From Rhizomys pruinosus (lineage: Eukaryota > Chordata > Mammalia > Rodentia > Spalacidae): DNA of 64,000 nt. Below are positions 54,955 to 64,000 of this stretch, in pieces (the first letter of the stretch is position 1; each line of letters begins with the position of its first letter). Location: assembly GCA_009823505.1 (NCBI GenBank), contig VZQC01005691.1, positions 163,324 to 227,323 on the forward strand, read 5' to 3'. The notes beneath the pieces were generated by a model. It saw nothing but the letters and a program-made list of their open reading frames with translations, searched no databases and was not told where the DNA came from. The position numbers and the translations under genes were made by a program.

Positions 54955-55214
54955 TCCGCTTCCCTGCTTCTTTAAGCGTCCACTGGCGGCGGAGCGGCCG
55001 CAGTCTCAGCTCCGGGCATCGGGGATCCCGAGCGGCCGCGCCTGGGGATCCGCGCGGGCGCCTTTGATCCGGGTCCGGCTCCGCTGAGCTCCCGCACCCT
55101 TGAAGTTTTGCAGCTCCCATAAAGAAGGAGGAGGAAGAAGGGGAGAGGGGAAGGATAAAAAAGCACACTTTAAAACATTTACTAAAAGGAGAAAAGAAGG
55201 TGGGGGGCGCAGAA

Positions 55215-55320
55215 ATGGCTGGGGCAATTATAGAGAACATGAGCACCAAGAAGCTCTGCATTGTTGGAGGGATCCTGCTGGCTTTCCAGATCGTCGCCTT
55301 TCTGGTGGGAGGCTTGATTG
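55215..55320 (+). CDS. Wls: Wntless (WLS/GPR177/Evi), first coding exon, residues 1-35 plus one base
   Basis: WLS is the multi-pass membrane carrier that binds lipid-modified Wnt proteins in the ER/Golgi and takes them to the cell surface; retromer recycles it. The exon encodes MAGAIIENMSTKKLC followed by a hydrophobic stretch (about residues 14-35, IVGGILLAFQIVAFLVGGLI) that forms the first membrane helix. From memory this is nearly identical to mouse and human WLS; position 23 is Ala where I recall Val. The ATG has a good Kozak context (G at -3, G at +4). The exon ends after the first base of codon 36 (phase 1), consistent with GCN for the Ala that follows in the known protein. The GTAAGTGCGC donor begins at 55321. 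A GTG at 55200 is in frame but the ATG at 55215 matches the known N-terminus. The rest of the gene is beyond the window. Confidence 0.95.
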
Positions 55321-55326
55321 GTAAGT
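55321..55326 (+). promoter_or_regulatory. 5' splice donor of Wls exon 1
   Basis: G|GTAAGT, a strong match to the U1 consensus, exactly where the known WLS protein sequence stops matching. Confidence 0.92.
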
Positions 55327-56762
55327 GCGCGAGCCGCAAACTTTCCCCCTTTCCCTCTCTTCGGGCCTCTTCCCTCTTTGCCTCTTGGGCTACTTGTTAC
55401 AGTATCACTGCCTTGCCTCTATGATCTAATTAGTCCGGCTATTGTGCTTAAGAAAGCAGAGCTCCATGGGGCTCCATGGGGCACAATCCAGTCTAGTGGC
55501 AAAGAGAAAGGAGGGGAAAAGTTTTGGCCTAGTTTCAGTATCCACTTGAAAGGCAGGAGGGGGTGGGGGTGGATCCTAAGCATGGCGACGGATCCCGAGG
55601 AAGCGCCGGGTCGCAAAGTTGATTGCTCTCTCCGCTCTTTCCCGCGCCCCCCCCGCCCCCCTTTTCCTCCCTGTTTCCTCCCAATCACCTACGGAAGGGC
55701 CGCGTAGTCCACTTTATTAGGAATAACTGGAGAGTCGGGAACTGCGCCCAGCGCCCGCCGCGGGCTGTTACTGGCTGTGGCCGTGGCGTGTGTAAATGCA
55801 TTCGGTTGTCTAGGCTTGGGGCGAGGATTGGCTTTGGGGTCTCCACATTTGCGCCCTCGGCTTCCTCCCCGCACCGCACCCACCTTCCGCCGTGCTTCGG
55901 TAGGAGCTGAAGACTCGGCGGGATGGAGTAGGGCGGTTTGGAAGATTCTTGGCCCGCCCCGCGCGAACTTGGCAAGGGCGCCGCCGAAAGCCTGTCTGAA
56001 AGACCTTGCTTTTGCCTCCTGCCCCTCGGGCATCTCCCCTCCCCCCTGCTTAGAGCCCCAGGAGCGGAGCCCCGGGGTCCTCCCCAGGCGCCAGGAAGGC
56101 GTTCCCGGCCCGCCCGGGCTGCCCTCAGGTGACAGCTCCTCACGCCCCAGGCGACGGCGCCCGGGAGACCTCCCCGGTGCGCACCCGCTCGACCCCTTCA
56201 GCCCAAAGGCTTCTGTCGTGGAAGACCCACTCCGGGACCATGCACTGGGAAAAACTCACTTCCTCACACCGTCCTCTTGGTCCCACGTTCCTTCCCTCTC
56301 CAGAACCCCGCATCCCTGCACAAACTTCAGCGCTAACTTCTGAGCGGGCGCGGCTGGGCGGCACAGCTTCCTCGCTCCTAGCTGTGCCTCCCGGCCGCGC
56401 AGAGGAGCGCAGACCGCTGCGCCTCTCGTGGGAGTCCCCGGCCACGCGCGATCGCTGATAGGGCTGAGGCTCCTCGAGTCGTGGGCCATGCGTTTTGCCT
56501 CCAGACACTGGTTGAAGAGCATACATTCCAGGGAGTCTGGTACTGTAAATCTTTGTAACATCGTGGCTAAGTGTTTTAAACAAAGAAGAGTGGGTGAAGC
56601 TTCATGAAGAAGGGGAATTCCTGGAGCAGGATGTGTGTGTGTATCCACGAAGCGAGTTTTTGTAGCTCTTGTTCTCGGTGTGGCCGAAAAGCTTCATTTC
56701 TTTATTTCTTAAATCATAGCTCTTCCACAGGCTCTCGCGCAAACACACACGTGCACATAGGA

Positions 56763-56790
56763 ACACACACACACACACGCACACACACAC
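56763..56790. repeat. (CA)n microsatellite
   Basis: AC repeats with CGC interruptions, in intron 1. Confidence 0.95.
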
Positions 56791-57657
56791 GCCGCTTTGG
56801 CTTTTGTTTCGCTACGCCATGTAGAATCTCCGTTTCTCTGTATTGGATTTTCTAGGCTCTTACTACTTCTCTGCTGCGAGCTGTAGGCAGCAGCGGTCTC
56901 AGAGTGCTCACAGTGATTATACCGCGGTTACAATTACACCTCTTGTTTCCCTTGATGAGCAGTGCAGCCAGATGCCATTGGGTCTTGTGTGATTTCAGTG
57001 GCCGACCATAATAAAATTTCTTGCACCTTGTGCTTTCAGAATTAAATTGGCCTATTATCCTTGTCTGACCTTCCTCTTTGAGGTTTTTGTACAAGCAGTG
57101 AGCCATTACAGTTTTTCTCTCTCTCTCTCTGTCCCTGTTCCTCCCTCTCCTTTTCCCTCTCCCACTCAGACTCTTTCCCAGTGAAGCCTGTCTAGGCCCA
57201 CAGTGCTCGTTATTTATCTATGTTGCAGGTTTCCCAGGGCACCTCTGGAATGAGCATGGTTTCTGGAATCTCACTGCTGCACAGTGAAGATTCAAGGGCA
57301 CCCGTGAGTGACTGCTGGACAGTACAGTTACTGCAGTTAGAACATTTGTTTGTTCAATCAGGGTTTGTCTGAATAAGTAGTATCAACTGTAGAGACAGTG
57401 GGAGGTCCTGTCTAAACAGATTCCTCTCAGTTAACAAACTGCTTTAGTTCTGACTTTCCTCAGAAAAGAATATCAAGCCCTTCTTGGGGGAAAGTTTTGC
57501 AACTTCATTGTTTTACTTACCTTCTCTCCTGGCTGCAAAGACTGTGTCCTCAGCTCTGATCCTGCAACGAACAGATTGGAGCCCACATTGAATTCTGTTT
57601 TTTCAAAATTGGAAAGTACATGAAACTGTTCCACCAAGTTGACCAGTAGAATTGGTA

Positions 57658-57660
<3 letters not shown>
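56791..57660. other. Unique intronic DNA
   Basis: No repeat recognised except a short (CT)n at 57117-57131. Confidence 0.5.
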
Positions 57661-57662
<2 letters not shown>

Positions 57663-57706
<44 letters not shown>

Positions 57707-57728
57707 TTAACATTTTTTTTTTTTTTTT
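57663..57728. repeat. Poly-T tract
   Basis: A 39-base T run, a short spacer, then another 17-base T run; two back-to-back reversed A tails. Confidence 0.9.
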
Positions 57729-57862
57729 GTCTTTTTTGAAACAAGGTCTTCCTTTAGTCCCAGCTAGCCTGGAGCTCGCTTATGTAGACCAGGCTGAGAT
57801 CCACCTGCCTTTGCCTCCTGAGTGCTGGAATTAAAGGTATCAGTCACCACTCCAATACCAGG
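57729..57862 (-). mobile_element. B1 SINE
   Basis: gtcttttttgaaacaaggtc ... gtatcagtcaccactccaatacc, with a deletion after 'agaccaggctg'. Confidence 0.8.
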
Positions 57863-59228
57863 CAGAATTGGTAGTTGAAAGAACCATTTGGAGGATAGGA
57901 AGTCAAGGAAAAGACCAGAAACTTCCCTTGCTCTCATTGGTAAGAACAGAAGTCTACTGCCCAATGCCCCCCCTGCTGCTTGTGGAGTGGGATGTCCTTG
58001 TGTTCAACTATTTTCCTACAATATCTGCAGCCACCCTAGTGAGGAAAGAATATTCATTTTGAACTGGCCACGTTATATGTTACTTTTGGGTCATTGTTTT
58101 CCCTGATGAGAGCAAACATGGCATCTGAGAGAAGCACCTGAATGGCAAAGCTCCTGATTGGAGGATCAGAACACACCTCTAAGTAAGGTCCCCATCCCTT
58201 AACCAGGCTTAGTGAACTGTGAACCTCAAAGTGACCTGGCAAGTCAGTTAACCAACAAGGTTGTATCCTTGCCGGTAGATCCATTAAGTTAAGAGCCTCT
58301 TCCTCTCTAACTGTATAACTCTTTCCTACTCAGAGCTTCAGGTGACATTTGCACAGATATTTGGTTGCAGCCTTGGAAAATTAAGGGAAAATTTTTAAGG
58401 TTTTTTTCTACAAAAGCAAATAGAAGGGATTGTGTCTTGACTTAGCCAGCTCAAATTCTGCCTAGTCCCCAAAACCTTCCTACCTATTTTGCACTTGCCT
58501 GCAGGCTAGCTTTGTATGCTTTTCTTGTGCTAGTATCTATGAACTGCTAAACTTTGGACAAGATTTTTCAAAGAAGTTCTGAAAGGAAAATCTTTCATGG
58601 TAGAATTTGGGGGAAATTATAAATTAAGTGATTTATGTTTGTGGAAAGACTTTGAGAGACAACAAAATTAGGCATCTATTATTTTGGGTATATAAAGCTT
58701 ACTAAGTGACCAGCTTCTTTAATGTTTAGAATTCATTTGTATAAGAACCCTGAAAGAAAAATAAAATATTTTTGAAAGGGATAGCTTAATCTTCCCTTGA
58801 AAAACTTGCAGAAAAAAATTTAAAATAATATTCCTTTGATTTCATCCTTGGTTCATGGAGAAGCAGCGGTAGGGGTAGCAGAGGGTGTGGGACTGAAAAC
58901 CATGTGTCCTGAAACAGGAACATGGTTGATTAACAGTCATGAACTTGAGTCCCTGGTCTGTCATGTTCAGTCTGCTCAGCTTCAAATTCATTGTTTCTGG
59001 AGATACGAAGGCTGAAAAATTAGGTTGTTCTTCTAATTGTTCTAAAACTGTGAAGACAGCAAGGATCAAAGGTGGGGACCGAATAGATGGTTGCTGCAGA
59101 CCCACAGATAAGAATGCTTCAAACTTAAATTGCAAGTAAATGTCAATAAATCAGTTATTATTTTTTAGGAAATATTATTTTTCCCGTCAAAAGTCACATG
59201 AGTGTCTTTTTTAAAAAATGCTGGCATT
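57863..59228. other. Unique intronic DNA
   Basis: About 1.35 kb without recognised SINE or LTR. Holds one copy of an unassigned short repeat at 59020-59095. Confidence 0.5.
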
Positions 59229-59373
59229 GCCAGGCGTGGTGGCACACGCCTTTAATCCTAGCACTCGGGAGGCAGAGGCAGGTGGATCTTTGTGAGTTCA
59301 AGGCCAGCCTGGTCTACAGAGTGAGTTCCAGGACAGCTGTGGCTACAAGGAGACCCTGTCTCGAAAAGACCAA
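59229..59373 (+). mobile_element. B1 SINE
   Basis: ccaggcgtggtggcacacgc through accctgtctcgaaaagacc, followed by an (AAAT)n tail. Confidence 0.94.
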
Positions 59374-59376
59374 AAA

Positions 59377-59407
<31 letters not shown>
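59374..59407. repeat. (AAAT)n microsatellite
   Basis: About eight AAAT units grown from the B1 tail. Confidence 0.95.
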
Positions 59408-59419
59408 GCAAGCAAGCTT

Positions 59420-59497
59420 AAAAATAAGATGTGCATAAGATGTACATGCATATGTCTGAAAAATAAGATGTACATAAGATGTACATGCATATGTCTG
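59420..59497. repeat. 39-bp tandem repeat, two copies
   Basis: 59420-59458 and 59459-59497 differ at one base (GTGCATAAG versus GTACATAAG); each ends CATGCATATGTCTG. Confidence 0.93.
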
Positions 59498-59711
59498 ATA
59501 AATTTTCTTAAATGATACATAGTTTCATCCACTCCTGTCAATAATGTGACACACTTTATTATGCTGTTATTAAGTGGAAGTTTTTGATGGTCTTGATTTC
59601 GAGCCATTCATATGAGCATTTATGTGGTGTTGTTCATTTGAAAATTGTAGAAATTTAAGAAACTGAATGAAATTAGAGTTAGTACAGAGTACACATCTGT
59701 TCTTAATCATT

Positions 59712-59715
<4 letters not shown>

Positions 59716-59742
<27 letters not shown>

Positions 59743-59775
59743 NAGGATTAAAGGCGTGCGCCACCACACCCGGCC
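59716..59775 (-). mobile_element. B1 SINE with its middle missing at an N
   Basis: Poly-T tail (59716-59742), single N at 59743, then only the head aggattaaaggcgtgcgccac. Near-repeats CTTAATCATTAGATTT (59703) and CTTAGTCATTAGATTT (59775) look like its target duplication. About 110 bp of the element appear collapsed. Confidence 0.85.
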
Positions 59776-59885
59776 TTAGTCATTAGATTTTAAGTTTGCA
59801 GTATGTCTTGAATTTTAAACTGCACCAATGTTGCAATAGGTATAATCTTGAAGTATCTGAGTATTTGGTGAGAATCTTTGTTTTG

Positions 59886-60034
59886 TTTAGTTTGCTTTTT
59901 TGAGACAGAATATCTTGTAGCCCAGGCTGGTCTTGAACTCACTGTATAACTAGGGGTAACCTGGATGGAATTCATCCTCCTGCCTCTACTTTCCAAATTC
60001 TGGGATTATAGGCATGTCCCACCGCACCGGCCTA
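59886..60034 (-). mobile_element. Diverged B1 SINE
   Basis: tttttgagacagaatatctt ... tataggcatgtcccaccgc. Confidence 0.75.
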
Positions 60035-60125
60035 TATCTGATGAGAATCTTGACAAGTACTAATTAACTGGGTTTTGGCTGATACTAGCCATATTTTTCT
60101 GTATTTGATTATGTACATATATATA

Positions 60126-60141
60126 TTATCTATCTATCTAT

Positions 60142-60180
<39 letters not shown>

Positions 60181-60182
60181 TT
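60126..60182. repeat. (TATC)n(TTTA)n microsatellite
   Basis: TATC units then about 11 TTTA units, leading into a reverse B1. Confidence 0.95.
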
Positions 60183-60295
60183 GTGACAGCGTCTCCCCTT
60201 TAGTCCCGGCTGGCCTGGAGCTCACTATGTAGACCAAGCTGGTCTTGAACTCACAGAGATCCTCCTGCTTCTGCCTCCCAAGTGCTGGGATTGAT
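60183..60295 (-). mobile_element. B1 SINE, head missing
   Basis: gtgacagcgtctccccttta ... ccaagtgctgggattg, then sequence unlike B1. Confidence 0.85.
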
Positions 60296-60367
60296 TATAT
60301 TTTTTTAAATTTGGTAAAGTTGCAATTGATCAAACTATTCTCTTATTATCTTTTTTAAATTAATTAA

Positions 60368-60615
60368 TTAATTTTTTAAATTTTTATTTATTTCTGTATG
60401 TGTACGAATGTACTGTCTGCATGCAAGTTTGTGCACCCGTGTCGTGCAATGCCGCGGAGGTCAGAAGAGGGTCTCGGATTCCCCTGGAACTGGAGTTCTC
60501 CTGGAATTGGAGTTTCAGACAGTTCTCGGCTGCCATGTGGGTGCTGGGGCTCGAACTCGGGTCTTCTGTAAGAGCGGTCGGTGCTCTTAACCACTAGGCC
60601 ATCTCTCCAGCCCCT
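60368..60615 (-). mobile_element. B2 SINE, duplication subfamily, nested in another B2 tail
   Basis: Inserted into the T-rich tail of the B2 at 60622-60830; TAATTAATTTTTT-type sequence flanks both ends. Carries the internal ~18-nt duplication. Confidence 0.92.
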
Positions 60616-60621
60616 AATTAA

Positions 60622-60830
60622 TTTTTTTTAATGTGTATGAGTGTACTGTCTGCATGTAGGTTGGTGCACCCGTGTCGTGCAATGCGGCAGAGGTCAGAAG
60701 AGGGTGTTGGATTTCCCTGGAACTGAAGTCAAAGACAGTTCTTAACTGCCATGTGAGTGCTGGGAATCGAACCCAGGTCCTCTGCAAGAGCAGTCAGCAC
60801 TCTTAACCACTGAGCTATCTCTCCAGCCCC
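60622..60830 (-). mobile_element. B2 SINE (host of the nested B2)
   Basis: Reverse B2 without the internal duplication; head gagctatctctccagcccc. Confidence 0.92.
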
Positions 60831-61284
60831 ATTGTTATCTTTTCTTGGTTAACTTCCACAGATATGTATCGAGATTGTCAGAGTCCTATGCAACTTCACA
60901 ATTCTTTTAATAATTTTTTCCATAATTGAAATAACAGTATTTGACTTTTCAAAAGCTAAATCTCTTGACTAAAGATCAGGTTGTTCCTACACTTGTTCTA
61001 AAACTCAGAAGAGAGCAGAGATCACAACTGGGTGGAATGCATGGCCACAGTGAAACCATGCGTGTGCTAATAGTCTCTAGTTGTTCTCTCACCTGATTTT
61101 CTCATTGCCCCCTGTCTCAGTTCCTAGTCCAAGTTTTCCTTTCCCTAGTAAAAAGTGATAAATATTTCCTTGAGGGAATTTATGGATAGTTTTGTGAGCT
61201 TTCTTGCCTAAGCTCAGCTCTAGACTTAAGTTCTGGCCTAACTAGTTGATATTTTACAATAATTTGGCCTATAAATGACATTGA
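60831..61284. other. Unique intronic DNA
   Basis: Holds the second copy of the unassigned short repeat (60970-61045). No exon seen. Confidence 0.45.
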
Positions 61285-61377
61285 ATATGTGTTGAATGTA
61301 CACTGGGCCATATTTTCTCTTATTTAATCCACAAAAACTTCATCATTGCTATTCAAAAAATTTTGCATTTACTTATT

Positions 61378-61380
<3 letters not shown>

Positions 61381-61417
<37 letters not shown>
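61381..61417. repeat. (TC)n microsatellite
   Basis: TC run at the tail end of the reversed B3. Confidence 0.95.
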
Positions 61418-61418
<1 letters not shown>

Positions 61419-61419
<1 letters not shown>

Positions 61420-61568
61420 CTATACATACCACATCATTAGTGTGAAGGTCATAGGACAACATGTGGGAGTCAGTTTGTTCTCTTCTTCCACCATGTGGGT
61501 CCGAAGGATTGAACTCAGGTCATCAGACTTGGCGGCCAGCGCTTTTACCTGCTGAACCACTTCACTGG
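61419..61568 (-). mobile_element. B3 SINE
   Basis: gtcataggacaacatgtggg, ccaccatgtgggtccgaagg, ttttacctgctgaaccac. Confidence 0.75.
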
Positions 61569-61690
61569 CATCATCGGTATTTTTGTATTCATTTTACTAT
61601 ATAAGTAAATCAAGATGCAAACAGATCTAGTCAAATTGCTCAAGGTTGTCTGGTTCAGTCAAAGGTGGAACTAGACTCTAGTCAGTCATA

Positions 61691-62594
61691 TAACGACCAG
61701 AATTGCAAGCCTACCTAACCCTGACTTTTGGTTCTGAATAGAAATGGTTTTAATGCAGGATGGTATAATGAGGAACACAAAACTGTAACTGATTTCTCAT
61801 TGTTAATTATTGGGTAAGATCAAAGAGAAGACCACCTGATGTGATGATAAAAGAGTCTAGCTTTAGTGCCAAAGCAGTATCTCGCCAAGGCCAAGGAGAT
61901 TATCTTTTGAAGCTCAAATACCAGTTTTACCCATTTCTTACAAGTTCTATCCAGCCTCGATAATTGTATGAATAATTCAGTTGTCTGAGCAGCCGAGTTC
62001 ATTAACCAGAAAGGAAGATTGTTTGACTTTATTTTCCCTCATTATATATGTAGTTATATAAGAAGTCTGGATTTTTCAAAGAAAGATAAGAAAGTTGAAT
62101 CACTGGGTCCTGGAGAAAATTTTGGAAGGTGTGGATGGCAATGACTGGAGCAGCTGAAATTTAAAAATGTCCACTCCCAAAGGATAGTTTTTATGTCCAC
62201 ACACAGAACCAAAACAGAAACATTCCAGACCAGCAGCTCCCAGGAGGAGCCGCACCGACACCATGAAAGATACACTTTGTACTTGGAGAAAACACTAGTT
62301 GATTTTGTACATGAAAAATATGACGGTCTCAATTTTGGTAGAAACTTTAATCAATATATACAAATCACATTGGTTTCTCTTGGGTAGGCTTCTGTCCTCT
62401 GAAGTTTGGTGATGGCAGCCTAAAGCGACAAGTCAGCTAGGTACAGGCAGTTTCCAGACAAAGTGCCTGATGGGTGGGAAGGACCTGAAGATCAAGAAAT
62501 GTTTTCTGGCTTTCACTTTTCATAAAGGAACATTAAATTATGGAAAAGTAGAACCTTTCTATTTAAGAATTTTTTTTTTTTTTAATACTGAGAT
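61691..62594. other. Unique intronic DNA
   Basis: No feature recognised. Frames at 61820-62002 and 62054-62332 on the minus strand have no recognisable domain. Confidence 0.5.
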
Positions 62595-62595
62595 T

Positions 62596-62820
62596 TGGGG
62601 CTGGAGAGATGGCTCAGTGGTTCAGAGTACTGGCTGCTCTTGCAGAGGGCCCGTCTCCCAGCACTCATTTGAGAGCTAACAACCACCTGTTAACTCCAGC
62701 TCCAGAAGATGTGACACCCTTTTCTGGCCTTTGAGGGCACTGCACGACACGTCCGCACTTACATGCAGGCAGTACACTCATACACATAAAGTAAAATATA
62801 ATAAATAAAATATTTTTAAA
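62596..62820 (+). mobile_element. B2 SINE, partly deleted
   Basis: ggggctggagagatggctcag, a deletion in the B-box region (gggcccgtctcccagc), then cacgacacgtccgcac and an AAAT-rich tail. Confidence 0.88.
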
Positions 62821-64000
62821 ATGTTGAGATCCTTTTTAACATTTTACTACTGCATTCCAGCTCCTGTGTTCTATCCCTACCACAATATTGGCACAGAGCA
62901 TAAGCGAGAATCAGGCTGACATCGGCCAGGAGCATATACTTGCCTTACGTGGTCGCTGCACTTTGGGAATCTAGGGAGAGCATCATGTATGCTTGTTCAC
63001 TCAGTGCTCGTAATGATCCATCCAGAAGTCATCATGATTACTTTCTCCAATTTTCAGTTGACTCTCAGACCTGCTTAAGAGACTTTTCTTAGGTGACAAA
63101 GATAGTAAGACTCAGATTGAATCCTAAGCCCTGCTCTAATGCTGAATGACACTCTCCTCCCGCTGTGCCTTCCATGTCTACTGGACACAAAGGGGCAAGA
63201 GTAAATAACATGATTATACACAGGTGAAATGGGACGTGGAAATTCAGCCTCCACCTCTTTCTTCTACTCCTTCCGAACCTGAGACCACTCCCATTCCTAG
63301 ATGAGTATTGAAATGACCTAGCTACTTCCTAACAAGTGACACCAACTCCTGACTTGTAACAACCCCCACTGTGCATGCCAAATCTGCTTGTGGGCCCTGC
63401 TACAGAGAGCTGAACTTGACCAAGTCACATGCCAGCTTCCTGACAAAGTGCCACCCAGCAGAAGGTAGCTAAGCATTTTGCAGAAAACTTGTGAAATGGT
63501 AGATGCCCAGATTGCCCCTTCACTTGAGCCTACACCATCGGTACTGACTGTATCTGATGAAGGGAAGAGGACACTGCGGACGTGGAAGGAGACGGCAGTA
63601 GGATGAACGATAAGGAAACCTAGGCCTTTGCAAGCATCCCTTCCGGATGTAGTTGTGCTGAGTTTCTCAGACCTACTTCTGGCGCCGCACTTCCCCAACA
63701 CTGAGCAGCATGTCTACCTTCAGGCCGAAGTGAGTTCTGGTCTTCAAGTCCAACCTCCTGCTGCCTTTTCCCTCCCTGCTCTGTTCTCTTGATATTCTTT
63801 GTTAAGGAAGTGCCCTTTCTTTTATTTTTAAGCTGGCTCATACAAATTATAGGATCTTCTTAATTCCCTGGAATAGCTCAGGATCTTTATCTAAAGACAC
63901 ATATTTCTAAGAAAGCAAAGTGGATTCCAAAGAAAGGTCAAGCTTACTACATTAGTTTTGGCAAAGTATTATGATTTTTCTTTAGAAAAAAGGTAAGTAG
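62821..64000. other. Unique intronic DNA to window end
   Basis: A possible MIR lies at 62995-63160 (ccaattttcagttgactctc, aggtgacaaagatagtaag). The rest shows no repeat or exon; the 127-codon minus-strand frame at 63318-63701 has no domain. Confidence 0.45.

Larger units (their letters stand above)
54860..55214 (+). promoter_or_regulatory. Wls: Wls promoter / 5'UTR region
   Basis: TATA-less, GC-rich sequence next to the Wls start codon. A polypurine G-run tract (54871-54939) precedes a TCATGTGA E-box (54947-54954), then GC-rich DNA with two GCGGCCGC sites (54994-55001 and 55032-55039) to about 55085. The transcription start cannot be set from sequence; CpG-island promoters normally start over a spread, probably within about 54950-55085. 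There is no ATG between 54955 and 55215, so a transcript starting there has no upstream ORF. Confidence 0.75.
54935..56460. promoter_or_regulatory. CpG island over Wls exon 1
   Basis: CG-rich, CpG-dense sequence from GGCGGCGCGTCATG to CCACGCGCGATCGC, in contrast to the CpG-poor surroundings. Density is highest at 54935-55115 and 55560-56460. It marks a housekeeping-type promoter. Long reading frames on both strands inside it are a composition effect. Confidence 0.9.
61285..61690 (+). mobile_element. MIR SINE split by a later B3 insertion
   Basis: 61285-61360 (cttatttaatccacaaaaac) and 61570-61690 (attcattttactatataag, attgctcaaggttgtctgg) are consecutive parts of MIR; the B3 with (TC)n tail sits between. 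Confidence 0.6.
55321..64000 (+). other. Wls: Wls intron 1 (5' part)
   Basis: No second Wls exon appears before the window ends. The first ~1.1 kb is CpG island; the remainder has B1, B2, MIR and microsatellite insertions in mixed orientation with stretches of unique DNA. Confidence 0.88.

Noticed and set aside
54947..55339. 130-codon antisense frame over the Wls promoter and exon 1
   Set aside because: GC-driven open frame antisense to a known exon, with no domain. A divergent noncoding transcript remains possible but nothing in the sequence shows it.
55200..55424. 74-codon frame through Wls exon 1 and past its end, starting from a GTG
   Set aside because: The known protein match stops at 55320 where a strong GTAAGT donor lies; the later codons are intron. 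The ATG at 55215 fits the known N-terminus better than the upstream GTG.
55685..56648. Long overlapping frames on both strands (up to 188 codons) after Wls exon 1
   Set aside because: They lie in a CpG island, where stop codons are rare; they have Pro/Arg/Ala-rich composition, no domain, and lie in intron 1.
59420..59497. CRISPR-like or satellite array
   Set aside because: Only two directly adjacent 39-bp copies without spacers; a simple tandem duplication in a mammalian intron.
17340..62820. tRNA gene-like A and B boxes at many places
   Set aside because: All belong to B2, B3 or ID SINEs, which derive from tRNA; none has a complete acceptor-to-acceptor cloverleaf.

Overview
The window is nuclear genomic DNA from a rodent, most likely a muroid other than laboratory mouse or rat. 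The basis is the interspersed repeat set: 7SL-derived B1, tRNA-derived B2/B3, ID and B4 SINEs, Lx-type LINE-1 3' ends, and many rodent MaLR-type LTRs. The B2 copies carry a canonical tRNA-like B box (GGTTCGATCCC) and often an internal ~18-nt duplication, which I do not associate with the standard mouse B2. I cannot name the species.

Only one host gene can be supported: the first coding exon of Wls (Wntless/GPR177/Evi), + strand, 55215-55320. It lies in a CpG island (about 54935-56460), ends in a canonical GTAAGT donor, and is followed by about 8.7 kb of intron 1 to the window edge. Upstream of it are about 54 kb of repeat-rich intergenic DNA in which I see no other exon.

Layout. 1-957: SINEs and short unique DNA. 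958-3930: a ~1.5-kb LTR-bearing segment present twice in tandem, the second copy full of small indels. About 3740-15004: one LINE-1, represented redundantly (copy 1 at 4108-6786, a second error-rich copy at 6787-12005, and a cleaner 3' half from about 12006), ending in a 937-base N gap at 15005-15941. 15942-54860: SINEs, LTRs, four L1 fragments with 3'UTR sequence (25682, 28745, 30583, 47221), a small ORF2-derived L1 fragment (43330) and one at 50780, microsatellites, MIR relics and short unique stretches. 36930-38251 is another tandem copy pair. 54860-64000: Wls promoter, exon 1 and part of intron 1.

I found no new gene system. The most informative unexpected items are a short 5' piece of U2 snRNA inserted with a target-site duplication in an LTR (23470-23511), a near-perfect 19-bp stem hairpin in unique DNA (41642-41686), G-quadruplex-forming runs and a MITF/TFE-type E-box just upstream of Wls, two insertions that are little more than an A tail, and clear evidence that 1-15 kb and parts of 36-38 kb are distorted by assembly gap filling. 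Most open reading frames in the window are chance readings through repeats, microsatellites, L1 relics, the N gap or the CpG island.
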